Source of the DNA: Trichostrongylus colubriformis
Lineage: Eukaryota; Nematoda; Chromadorea; Rhabditida; Trichostrongylidae
NCBI GenBank assembly: GCA_963978905.1
Contig: OZ022261.1
Span: 10,789,992-10,853,991 of the forward strand
Length of the DNA: 64,000 bases
Direction: 5' to 3'
The position numbers and the translations under genes are program-made. Shown in pieces: positions 11,759 through 23,072 of this stretch. Numbering within the stretch: the first letter of the stretch is position 1; each line of letters begins with the position of its first letter. The notes below the pieces were generated by a model. That model worked only from the letters and a program-made list of their open reading frames with translations, had not been told where the DNA came from and searched no databases.

Positions 11759-14700
11759 TTATCCTTTGCACTTGCTGAAACATCCAGTAGCCGGTTTGAC
11801 TCGTGGTGAAAGGATCACGCCAGCGGCTCGCACGTCCACATCTTCCACTGCCATCATTTCCCTGAAAATCGGGCATTTTTCAGATCTTCAGTAGAAAAGG
11901 AAGCCGATAATAATAAAAAACCACAGAATACCTATGAGCAATCTGCTAACGATCAAACCCAATCGCCATGCTTTGAACGTCTATCGTAGGGATGCCTGGT
12001 ATCGTTTTAAACCACGCTGTGACTACTTAAAGCACATCCCAGGATTATCAGGATATCACATCTTCTGCCGTGGATGGATAGTTCGACCCAAGCCACGTAG
12101 GCTGTACCTTTACCGAGGCGTGGGTGTCAGTTCCTGGAGCGTGCAGAGCCACAGAATCTAGCGCAACAGCTCGGCCCCGCCCACCCCAGCGGAGGGTCTG
12201 CCTTTACTCTTCGACTCTTATCTTTGACATAGGTAGACCAGCTAGCGCTACTGGCAATAAAACACGTCCGCGAACTAAAGGTTATAGTAGGAGTGCATCA
12301 ATCGGGTTACTGGTCATTATGCATTCTCCACTGCAGCACTACTTGGCACTTCTACTTCCATACTCAGCAGGGTCTAACGCGCCTGTGCTCAATCCCTACA
12401 CGCTATAAATCTTGACGTAAGCGAACGCAATTAGGGAAGTCATCCCTTAGGCGCACGGAGAGGGGCGAAGTTATTAGGGAAGGTGCGAGGCAGGATTTGT
12501 GGAAGGTCAATCCTGACTAAAGACCCACACCCTACAAAGATAAGCCGCATTGAAAAATCATTCACCTTGTTAAAGACAGCATTGAACTGTCTACATTACT
12601 TCCATCCAAGGCACTTGTCTCCATGAATAAAACACCCATTTTCTGGAAAGAAATGTTGAGCAAGAAACGTAACCAGCGTCAGGAAGCTAATGAAACTTCA
12701 AGAACAAGCGTTTTCAATCCACTTTTCACGACAGAAAAGCAAATAAACTCACTGCCGCTAAGGCAGCTCCGTCATGATTGGATACCACTTCACCCAGGTC
12801 AGCTCTAAGATCGCATTTGTTGCCGACAAGGATGACAGGGATTTGCCTTTCCACTGAATCCTGAAAAAATCTCATCTTATTGAGTTTTCCACATAAAGAA
12901 CACTTACTAGGACACGATACATGATCCATGGAAGGGACATCTCATGCATCCAAAATCATACGATTTTTTGAGAAGTCAATATGGTAAAAAAATTATAGCT
13001 CAATTAAAATTCGGTGTCGAAACTCTAGAAAACTTTGTGAGAGTGAATGGCATATTGAAAAATTCCTGAGTGAAAATCTTGCGATTACACTGACGTGAAG
13101 GCAGCAGAAGAGATATTTCGGGAAATGGAACATTTTAGAGAAGAAGAATCAGATGTCGAAGAGATTGTAATGCGCAGACTGCACAGACTGCCTTGGCATT
13201 GAGTCATTTTCAGTAATGAGCCGTAAACTACCCATAAAAGGATCAGCATAAAAAAACAAATCTCAGTTCACGTATTGTATATGGGTTATGGTTATTCAGA
13301 CTGAGTACTCTATGTGAGTAATATCTCGGATTTAGATAAGGGCCGTGTACAAGTTGTACTTGCCCAACTACGGTTCGTAAAACGCACATTCACCACCAGT
13401 ATCCCCAGGTGTATCCTTAGGTGTTTAGGATCGGTGCATGGGACCACAAACCGGATTGACGGTCCATCCGTCTTCATATCGAGCTGATCCGTTGGTCCGG
13501 AGTTTTTCCTAGCTTACGGTTGGTGAGCAGATCGCTCTCTCGGAATCGAGAGGGGAGTTCCCCAACGTCGTCGTGAAGGGCTTTGTGGTGGACTTTACGT
13601 GGTAAGGGGCTCCCCCTGACTCATGAGGTGCCATGCGAACACCGTTCTCTTCACTCGGTGAATAGTGGATCTTTCCCTGTGTGCAAGGTGGAAAGGCCGT
13701 AGTTGGCAGGATGCGACTGCAGACGCACGTTGGCCCAGGCGTAGTCTACGCAGTGGTCATCCCGTTTAGTTTCAGAATCACTGTTTCAAGATGGTTGGTG
13801 ATTCAGTGGCTAAAGCCCCTAATACCCTTCTCCCAGACTGGTTGAGTTTAGAGTCTATTTATTTAGATTCTAGTACTTCTATGTACTGTTTCACATACTG
13901 CCACGCAATGTTTTGTACATGTTCGCTTGATAAACGGATTAATCACGTGTGCTGTGTTGTGTAATAAAAGGTGCAGACACTGTTCACATATGCAGCACCC
14001 ACGGCTGATCATGAATTAGAAAGGTGTCCAGGTTCCCGGATTCCAAATCCGAATTTCTCCCAACTCCTGGACGGTCACAGTCCAAACTCTCGGACTTTTG
14101 GCCATTTCATTTAAATTTCATTAATGCCGCTCCTCTACTTTTAACAAGTAGCGAATCAGTTCCTGCCGTATAGGAAAACAGAAAGTAGCGCAATTGCTTT
14201 CATACCCTGTGTTCAGGAAAAGTTCACGTAAGGAATTATTGGAAAGAAGAGGACCACCAATTTAAGACATACTTTGCACGTAATTTTTCAAGCTAAACTT
14301 CCCGAATTATGTCAAATTCCCTGAAGAGGGAGCATGGTTCTGAGGAAAATAGAGAGTGAAGCTCCTTTGTTTCGGATAAAACCGTGAAATCTAAAGAGGG
14401 ATTTCATTAACAAAGACCTTGATGGTGTCAATCCAGTCACGAATTTTGATGAAGGAATGCTCCGAGGAGACGTCATACACCAGAATGGCGCCGTCCGCAC
14501 GTCGAAAGTACGACTTGCACAACGATCGAAATCTAGAAAACGGAATGTAGAGCTAAGAGAGACTCTCAGCGAAGGCGAAATATCCCAACACAAAAGCAAC
14601 CTTTCCTGTCCTGCAGTGTCCCACAATTGAAGTGCCACGTTTCTTCCGTCGACGTTCACCGTTTTCACATGGAAATCCACACCTGTATAAAGAGCAGTTT

Positions 14701-15489
14701 GACAGTCTTACAAATCTCACACAATGATCTTGACAAAAAGGAGACCAACCGAGAGTACTTGGTAGATTTGCACAATGTTTACCGCTAACCAATCTCATTA
14801 CTAAGCTACTTTTACCAACGGCTGCTTCACCACACATAACCACTCGAAAAGTGCGCTCCGCAGGTCCTGTAGCCGGATGTAGGCCCTCAACAAGAAAGTC
14901 TCAACAGACGCTCATAGCAACCTATCCCAGGCTTTGCTTTGAAGCACTTTTCACGTTTGCCGCAAGAAGCGCACACCTGGGTGTATGCCGTTGGAACACA
15001 AAATTCGCGTTGCGGCGTCCAGCGCGGGACGCGATAGTACGAGCTATGCGCACCGCATTGGATGGGTCCTGAAGAGATGAGGTTGCCTTGTCAGTCATTT
15101 TCTTGCGTAATCGCTTCAGGACTCAACTTGTACGGCGCCGCTATCTCGCACCATCGCATCGCCCGCACAACACGGCCACGCAAATTTCCTGTCTTAATGA
15201 CACACACCCACGCACACCTTGCGTTGTCATTCGAGTGAGGTAGTTCAGGGCTTTTGCCACCCACTTGTCGCGCTAAGGATTCAGTGCAATACGCTCCTTG
15301 CTAGGTCATGCCCGTCTTCCGGCAAACGTAATGTGAGAATATGTCTTTAATTTCCAGGCAAAACACTAAACACAGTACCACCATGGGTTCGATATCGCCT
15401 TTCGGCTTGTCTGAGTCGCTTGAGCAATTGCCGTCGTCGAACGAAATCACTAGACCAGAGTCTGGAACTGAATTCAACCAAAATCCATC
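11759..15489 (-). other. rsef-1: rsef-1 linker and Rab GTPase exons
   Basis: Exon 15489-15382 encodes a Ser/Asp-rich linker ([15 protein letters not shown]). The GTPase then shows G1 GEAAVGKSS (exon 14885-14750), the switch I threonine in [13 protein letters not shown]3 WDTAGQER (exon 14682-14601), [19 protein letters not shown] (exon 14532-14418), G4 VGNKCD (exon 12860-12753) and G5 [10 protein letters not shown] (exon 12642-12566). The final exon ends GCFSKCKG followed by stop, matching Rab-type C-terminal cysteines for geranylgeranylation. All nucleotide-binding motifs are intact, so the GTPase is probably functional. Confidence 0.93.
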
Positions 15490-18400
15490 CTGTACTTATT
15501 TTTTGAAAATCCTCTCACCATCCTCTTCGGTTGGGACTTCGCTGAGGGTGGCTGGTGTTTGTATTCGCATTTGGTCATGAGTCTGGAACATTGCCATTCC
15601 TTCAGAGGCAGTGCGTGCCAGATGCGGTGACGGTGTTCTCTGCGACAAATGACAATTGGAGTACGCCTACATGAGGTGGACCAGTTAATACTGTCTAATG
15701 CAGCAATCGGTCAGTGGGTTCTAATCGATAAAATCAGTAGATAATAGTTAATAGGCTGGTAGGTCCTCAAATTGAAGGCGAAGGATGCGATATTAAAAAT
15801 GTCAGGGGTCCAAGCAAACAGTATTTTGGAAGGTGGGGCGTTCTGGGAAGTGGTTGGAGGCCCACCTATGGTGGCCTTAAAAGGTCCTACGAGAAGCTTC
15901 ACGGGCAACCACGCATCTAATCTGCTGCGTCATGCTCTGCGTATGACCCCCTCACGTCGCAGATCAACGTGGCCCTGATCGATATCAGTAGTGAGACGCG
16001 CGGAAGAAACATCCACCACTGAAACCGAGGATCGTATTGCTCTTGTTAGTACAACAGTCAACTGTATTATTGTATACACAACACTTAAAACAGTTTTTGT
16101 CTCACCAAATTGAACTGCTTGATAACGGATGCGCGGCTATCCAGAGCATCTCTGAGGCTTTCATTTGTCTCGTGAAGTTTCTTGTTCGCTTCACTGGAAA
16201 TTGCCTGTTTTTTATCTGACATGACAACAATAGTATTGCTACTCACAAGAGAAGCTGTATTTGACGTTGCATGGTTTCGCTTTCTTGGGTAGCAGCAGAG
16301 ACTTCGTCTGAAACACAAGATGCTCATGAAGTTACAAGCACAGAAATAAAGGAATACATATACCTTTCTGCCGGATCAGCTCATTCTGTTTATGTTCGTA
16401 GTCAGCTCGAACATGTGCCAGTTCGCTTTTGATCATGGCCAATTCGAGATGGTTTTCAGCAAGACCACGACGTAGTTCAGTATTCTCCGAACATACCTCC
16501 TGATATATCAAATAATTCGCAATTACACCTATTCATGCTTGGGAGGAATCGTACTTATGACAACCCACATCAGGTTGGTGCGAGTACATGGGCTCAGGAA
16601 ATGATCGTGGAGTTCGAATGCGTTTTGGCTTATACAGTGCCCTGTGGGGGCCACCCGACATACTAACGAAGGCATTATCACCCGCCTCTATTCCAAAGAT
16701 GAACGGATTAGTTAGCTCGGGGGCATAGATGCATTATCCGATCCTGGGACCATGAAGTGGGTCACTGGTCCCTGCACTACCTCTACCTTCACCACTTGCT
16801 GTGGGGAATGGATATGAATGACAATAGCGCACGACAGAATGCAATTGAATTTTACATTTGAATTACAGATGACTCACTGAAAAAGTGCGAATGCCCTTAT
16901 TCCGCCGTGAGAAAAAAAATCATGATGGATATGGTAAAGGGAAGTAAAACAAGAAGAAGGAATGCATTACAAGCACATTCCACGATAAATTGTAAGCAAC
17001 ATCACGCTTCTTAGCAGAAGAAGAGACTATGATTCACTTACCAGAGAACCCCTAGACACAGTCCCCGTACGAGTAGTACAGCCAAGAAACGAGCCTTTGC
17101 TCGATGGTAATCATGATTTTCATTGATATCACCTGTTTCGCCCCTTTAACGTTGCCTTCCTCAATAGAATTTTCATTTTACCTTACCTTATCTTATCCTA
17201 CCTTGTCCTAATGATTAGCAAACTTCGCCACGTGAACGCCTCGTCGGAAAAGGGTTCATCCAGTACTGGGTGTGATTTGGTAGGTGGGCGTGGCTTGGTG
17301 GGGCTCGAGCGGGCATAGTGCCGTGGGAATGCGTTGTGAAGTCGCAACAAGGGTGCAGCCTCAGCAGTTATCCAAGGATCTACTTGCTCCAAAGTGGTAA
17401 GCCACTAATCTGATTATCGCGTGGTGAGGGTGTATGCCATTAGGACAGAAAATTCGCTTGGCCGAGTTTGGCACGAGACACGATGGTGCGAGCTAGGGGG
17501 ACCGTATTGGTTGAGTTCTGAAGCAGTTACGCCTAGATTAAGGTGTAGAGCACCGTCATCAGTACAGAACCCATCCGATAAGGTGACACCGAAGGCCGTA
17601 AAGCGAATTATCTGTCATGATGGCACACACACACCGCGGTGTGCCTTTAACAGTCTGCGTCGCTCATCCGCGACGCGCTAAACTGGGATGCGCTGACAAA
17701 AACTGAAATAGCATTTACTGAAACGATAAACACCTTCAAGCGTTCTTGTAACTCCTTTTGATGACTGAGTTTTTGTCCTTCCTTCTCCAGCACGCTTTCC
17801 ATTTTCTGTAGTCTTTCAATGTTACTTTGCATAGTACGCATTTCTTCGGCCATACGTGATTGCATTTCTTCTTTCTCTTTTGTCAATTTACTTCTTTCCT
17901 GAAAACAAAATGTGTTTTCTACAGTCAACCGCCACTATTTGGCTATTCCTGGGTATTTTGAGTTTTTTGTTCCAAATCACCTACAAATAGGCTTATTGAT
18001 CGCAATGCGTGAAGGGACCTGCATTTCAGTATATTCAGAGTAGTTCCAGACCTGAGAAATGCTTGCGGTTTGAATCGGGTGGTATCCTAGAGGTTTGGCA
18101 TTATTCACTGCAAAGGAGGATAGTGCACGAAACCCTTGCAGGCACCGGGAGGAGGGTGAGGAAGCAAAGCGTATTTTAAAGCACTGTCATCTGAGAACGA
18201 ACATTTAAACTCAGATAAGATGATGTGAAGTGAGAATGCGTTGAGAGAAGTCGTCCTTTTAAGCTACGAGTTGGACTATTAAATATTTTTCAAAAAAAAA
18301 AAAACGAAATATGGAAAATTCCTGAGTACCTCTTCTCGAGCCTTACGCTCAGCCAGCATTACTTGCTGATCTAATTCATATTCCACTTCTTCCATTCGTT

Positions 18401-21400
18401 TGTTGTACATATCTTTTTCACTGTAAAACATTAACACTTGTCCTGCATATTATTTGACATAGGATCTGAATCAGAAGAGTATAACAGTGATCTTAAAGAC
18501 ACCAGGAGGGGTAATTTTGGCTTACTGTAGAACAGACGTAGTGTGGACGAGTTTGAGTGGCCGCCATTGCACAAACTCGCCAATTTGACGCCTTGGCATG
18601 GTGCCAAAAGAAGATGGTTCTATTATAGATTTGTTTTTTCCTTTTAGTTTTTACTTTGTTCTTTCTTATATTGTTTCTAGATGTACTTACGGGTCAATTA
18701 AAGTCGGGAGGGGGGGGGGGGGGGGGGAGACGCAAAATTTTCACCCACGTCAAAGCTTTTTTCCCTTCCTAGGGTTAGGCTAAAGCAGATGAGACCTATG
18801 CTTTGACAGATGCTTTTTAATGTGGGAGGAGGGGATGTCAATTTTAGCCTAAGCTTAGTAAGGGAAAGGAGCTTCGACGTCGACGCAAAGTTGCGTCTCC
18901 CCCGACTTTATTTGACCCTTCTGAGATTTTCAGGTATAGAAATGCACAATTAAGAAGATCCATAAGTAAACAAGCAAAATATGTCACTAGAAAACAGTTA
19001 AAAGAGGAAATAATGCAAAAATAAGGTTACATCAGGCCGAAGACAAGCCTTAAAATGAACGAAGCGTGGCTCGGCCATGGAAGCTTGCAGTTCGGACGGA
19101 AGCGCGCCCTGGGGCGAATAGCGCCCAATGGCGCGTTTTTCCACGCCGGTTTCGTTACACATTGTATCTACCGAACCCATATGTTTGTTTTCAGATGCCA
19201 TTGTTTTTGTAAAGGTTATTCCACCCTTGCCCCCTCCCGGTGCCTTTAAGAAACATGAAATTTCAAATTAGCCGTCAACGATTCATCCTTAAAGAGAACA
19301 TGTGTAGATCATCCAAGCAGACTGAGCGACAGTGTGCAAAAAATAAAGTAGAAATTTCTAGAAGAAAAAATTTGTGATGAAATGACTGAAGATGAAGTTA
19401 CAGAAAGAGACACATCGGTAATGTTCAGAAGAAAAGGTGACTCACGTTTCATAAACATGTTGTAGGCGTTGATTTTCATCTTTCTGCTCTTTGAACTCCT
19501 TGTAAAAGGAACCGACTATGCGTTCGAAATTTCGAAGGAGCTGCGGTACACCAGCAGACTGCAGTTGTTGGTAGAGCAGTACGACCTCTTCCTGGCTAAA
19601 ATTCATTTTGTTTGTTATATGTACCTACCGATACTGTAAATGAGGGGAAAGAGCTTATAACATGCCTTCAGTTTTGATTCAACATTTCTAAATCGCTCAT
19701 GCATCTCGCTCTTATTCATAATCACAAGGCACGTCGATTGGAGGGATCCACACACACACACTTCAAAGCAGTCGTAGGGGTTATGTGAGTAATGAGAACT
19801 CATAGTGAATCATCAGAATGGAAGCTACGGGTCTAGCTACGGGGACTATATGTGGTGGGATTTCCGCTGAAAATAAGCGCCTCTGGGCTTTGTGAGAGCC
19901 GTCTTTTCCAACACTGCCACTTGTTCAAACAGAACCCGCCCCTTCCGTTAACAGAGTCCGCCACCCTTCGGAGACAAGAGCGGAAAGTGGGTCTTATTTT
20001 TTGAGGTATTTGACTGTTTCATTCCATTTTTTCTTCACGTTCTAGTAAGCACCTGAACTTTAGTAAGCAATAATCTTTCGATATTCCTACTAACTATCCA
20101 CACAACTGCTTTTTATTGCTGCTTTTTATTACAACCAGCCGATATACACACGCTTCATCCCCTCGAGCTCCCAGGAATAAGAACAGACTGCTGACGATTA
20201 GACGACGCCGGAGAGAACTAAGGTTTGTCCAGTAAAGAGGCCATGCCACGCTGCTGCCCCCTTGCTACCAAAATACTTTCGGCATCAGACAAAAAGGGAT
20301 ATATTCGGCAAGTTGTCTCGTTTGCAGTAAGAACGACGTAACCTACCAAGGCAATGAAAAGTCCACGTTTAAGCTTTCTGAATCGTCGTCGTCCAAATTT
20401 CGAAGACGATTAGGTCGAGGGAACTGCAACGTTAAATACAATATAAATCAAGAAAAATTCTTATGAATAGAGCATGCAAGATGCCAAGCATTCTGCACCT
20501 TTTGTGGACCGATATTCATGAAACTTCCATTTCAGGAATTGACTTTAGACTACTACACCACCATGCGTTCGAAGACTGGTTGTTGGAACCGACACAGTCA
20601 AATCTTCGCAGAAGCTATACTTCAAGTAACGAACCATGTGGATTTGGCCTGTGGTATCACCAGGGTACACCAGTAGTCAAGGATTCCCCGACGGGGGATC
20701 GTATTTGTCGTTCGGGATGGTGGGGGGAGCCGTAATTACAGAATCAGCAATGGTTCCAGGCCACTACTGGAACGTGACGTCAGAGGACCCGGTTATGTAA
20801 GAAAATATGATTGAATTCGAGTGATGAGTACAAAAATTACAGTACTCAAATAATTAGCAACAAAAGATGGAATTGACTGACAACATTAACCCGCAGGACG
20901 CATCAGTTCCCGAGCAATCGAAAAAAACGATCTGATCTTGTCGAGTAGATCAAGTTTGAGGAGAAGTTCACACCCTCAGGAGGGGAATCATTTTGAAGCG
21001 GCCTTTTTTCTCGACATCTGGGTGTGCGCTGGGTATCATGAAGGGCCGAGGCAATCCAGAGCCCTACGCTAAAATTAAAGTCCTGACCTAGAGCTCCTCA
21101 AGAATCATGAGGAGTACTGAGGGAAATCAAAACAGGACAGAGAAGTTCCATGTACATGAAATGACAATTTTCAAAGATGTTAGGCGTTGCAAAGAGAGTC
21201 TTGTAGTTGCTATCGCGGCATCGAGTAAGTCTCAATACCGATAGTAGCTGACGGCGGATGAGCTGTGGAGGGCGGGGCGGCAGTGGCAACGCTGACTTTT
21301 CGGCATCGCCATCTGCATCACTTCTTTCGCAAAAGCACGTTTTCGATGAATTCCAGTCGCAGAAATTAGCCTTACTGCGGAGTTTTCACTGTTTCATCAT

Positions 21401-23056
21401 GTTTTCTCCACTATTGCACTATCTAACATCTCGTCTTTAAAATTCCACAAACTGGCCAAAAATGCCTCTCACTGTGATTGTAACTAGGCACCGCGCCGAC
21501 AGGCATAACCCCGTTTTTTGTCGCCCAGCTAGTTTCACAGGCGTGCGCTCATTCAACTGCGTATTACTACTACATACGTTACTGAATCGCGTAACATGAA
21601 GTGATGCTCGCTTATACGGCAAAACGTAAAACTCAGCATTGCAATGATTGACGAGGAGAATAAGAGCCCACATATTTTTTTGGGTCTTTGATTGAATTTC
21701 CGCCGAAATTCCTAGAAAACCAATTAAGTACAAACCACCGTTTCGGCATCACTATCGAAAACTTCATCGCCAGCACGAGAAGGAGGCGTATCCCATAATT
21801 TCAACGAACCGTCGCCGAACTCATCGGAATATTCGATAACACTTGCTCGTCGTTGCATTCCACCATATCCTGAATTTGCATTTTAGAACTGAAAACTTAG
21901 CAATGAAAAATATTCTGCAAAATTGTGCTCGATCTCTTCTACTCTACAGATCTGAGCTGTTTCATAAATGATTTAAAGAGCAGTAGGCCTATCCAGTATT
22001 TTTTGAAAAAAGTATTGTACGCCAAAATCCAAATTTTGAACTTCTTACTATGAGATCGCGTTGCAATTTTCAATGTTTTGGGGACGGGCGTGGTCAAAAT
22101 TGGTTTGGAAAGAGAGAGCGGTATTCTCATGCCACGCGTAAACTGAGTGTTACTTTATCTGGGAGACGCAACTTGCTGGGTTTTCTACGGCGCTCATAAG
22201 ATAGGCAGGCAGCACTGCCGATTTCCTCCCACTGCCTACTTTGAGCCTTTTTAACATGAAAACAAAACAAATGTAACTTGAACAAATTAGCATGGGTGAA
22301 AGCAAAAGTGAGGACACTGGATGTATTTTTCTAGGTCATAGAAAATAAACAGTAAATTCTTAACCAATCTGAATGCCGACCTCTGTTTTCTCCCTCGAGT
22401 ACCGTCCTTTTGAAACCATTACAAAACTCTTCTTTATCTATTCTGCCAGAGCCATCAGTATCCAACTGGGCGAATATGAACTCGATATCCTAAAATCGAT
22501 CGCACAGTGAATATAAGTGTGAAACGTGAACGGGACATGCAAGCTGTCTCTTTGTGATTGTTTGACATGGCATACATAAAGATCCTACGATTGGTTACCA
22601 CAATGAGCTATCCAATCACAGTCACCTCCTAACATGACGCCAGACAGTGTTCAGCGTCGTCCATTCCTGCGATTACGCGCGTAGACGAAAAGAAAAAAAG
22701 ATTTGCATCGATTAGACGATCATGAGTAGGTTGTAGTTGGTGGGTCGATATGTATCGTTTCTTTCCACCTAACCGCCTGATCGATACGCATCACATATTA
22801 TTTGCCTATTCGACTAATCTATCAGGATCGTTAACTCCGAACAGTGTCTCACCAGATTTCATCAGGAAAAAGGCAGTCAAATAGGAAATTTCGATCAGGT
22901 ATACCTTTTGATCAAGTTGCGGACAGATATGATGAAGATCCTGCTCGGTCAAATAGCCTTTACCCTCACGATCGCATAGTTTGAAGAGTCGTTCCACTTC
23001 CGAAGCCATTTCGAGACAAAGATCTTTTAGGAAGAGGTCTTCTACGCTGTCGTCAC
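11759..23056 (-). CDS. rsef-1: RSEF-1/RASEF (Rab45-like) EF-hand, coiled-coil Rab GTPase, 17 exons
   Basis: Large atypical Rab GTPase: two N-terminal EF-hands, central coiled coil, C-terminal Rab domain with prenylation cysteines. The family acts in calcium-linked membrane traffic. I read 17 exons (5'->3'): 23056-22905, 22489-22381, 21869-21736, 20423-20347, 19595-19446, 18420-18330, 17898-17734, 16499-16364, 16307-16247, 16193-16106, 15489-15382, 14885-14750, 14682-14601, 14532-14418, 12860-12753, 12642-12566, 11861-11759. Every junction keeps the reading phase, giving 629 residues from the first complete codon to the TAA at 11761-11759, about the size expected for this family. The 5' end is open: either a short upstream exon is missing, or translation starts at the in-frame ATG at 23072-23070, which adds six residues (MPFVPG). 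Introns carry several transposons. The acceptor of the 14885-14750 exon (alternative 14866) and the linker exon 15489-15382 are the least certain parts. Identity is from motifs, not from a search. Confidence 0.93.
14981..15075 (+). repeat. Intronic repeat shared with 17429-17530
   Basis: GTGTATGCCGTTGGAACACA, AAATTCGC, CGCGATAGTACGAGCTA and TCCTGAAG recur in diverged form at 17429-17530. Both copies lie in rsef-1 introns on the same strand. Confidence 0.5.
17429..17530 (+). repeat. Intronic repeat shared with 14981-15075
   Basis: Second copy of the intronic repeat: GTGTATGCCATTAGGACAGA, AAATTCGC, GATGGTGCGAGCTA, TTCTGAAG. Non-coding. Confidence 0.5.
18691..18918. mobile_element. Foldback MITE in an rsef-1 intron
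   Basis: The ends GGGTCAATTAAAGTCGGG and CCCGACTTTATTTGACCC are inverted repeats, followed inward by matching GAGACGCAA / TTGCGTCTC and GGTTAGGCTAAA / TTTAGCCTAAGC blocks. The left arm carries an 18-base G run (18710-18727) missing from the right arm, so the run expanded after the arms formed. Confidence 0.7.
19030..19260 (+). repeat. Repeat family R1, partial copy
   Basis: Contains AGGCCGAAGACAAGCC, AACGAAGCGTGG and a right end CCCTCCCGGTGCCTTT, like the ends of the copies at 11 and 36 kb. It lies in the rsef-1 intron between exons 20423-20347 and 19595-19446. Confidence 0.45.
22381..23056 (-). other. rsef-1: rsef-1 EF-hand exons
   Basis: Exons 23056-22905 and 22489-22381 encode a pair of EF-hands. 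The first loop reads [12 protein letters not shown]: position 5 is Lys and position 12 is Asp, so calcium binding may be weak. The second loop reads [12 protein letters not shown], a fully canonical calcium ligand set (D1, D3, S5, G6, I8, E12). Exon 22489-22381 ends with one base at AGAG before gtcggc. This keeps phase with the next exon (21869-21736), which encodes a polar, Asp/Glu-rich stretch containing YSDEFGDGS. Exon 20423-20347 adds an acidic DDDDSES run before the coiled coil. Confidence 0.9.
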
Positions 23057-23072
23057 CTGGAACGAAAGGCAT

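Larger units (their letters stand above)
16106..19595 (-). other. rsef-1: rsef-1 coiled-coil exons
   Basis: Six exons (19595-19446, 18420-18330, 17898-17734, 16499-16364, 16307-16247, 16193-16106) encode about 230 residues rich in Glu, Lys, Gln and Leu with heptad character. Examples are [51 protein letters not shown] and [15 protein letters not shown]. The family uses this segment for self-association. The last exon uses the acceptor ending aatttccag at 16194. An upstream AG at the end of tgtcag would break frame. Confidence 0.88.
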
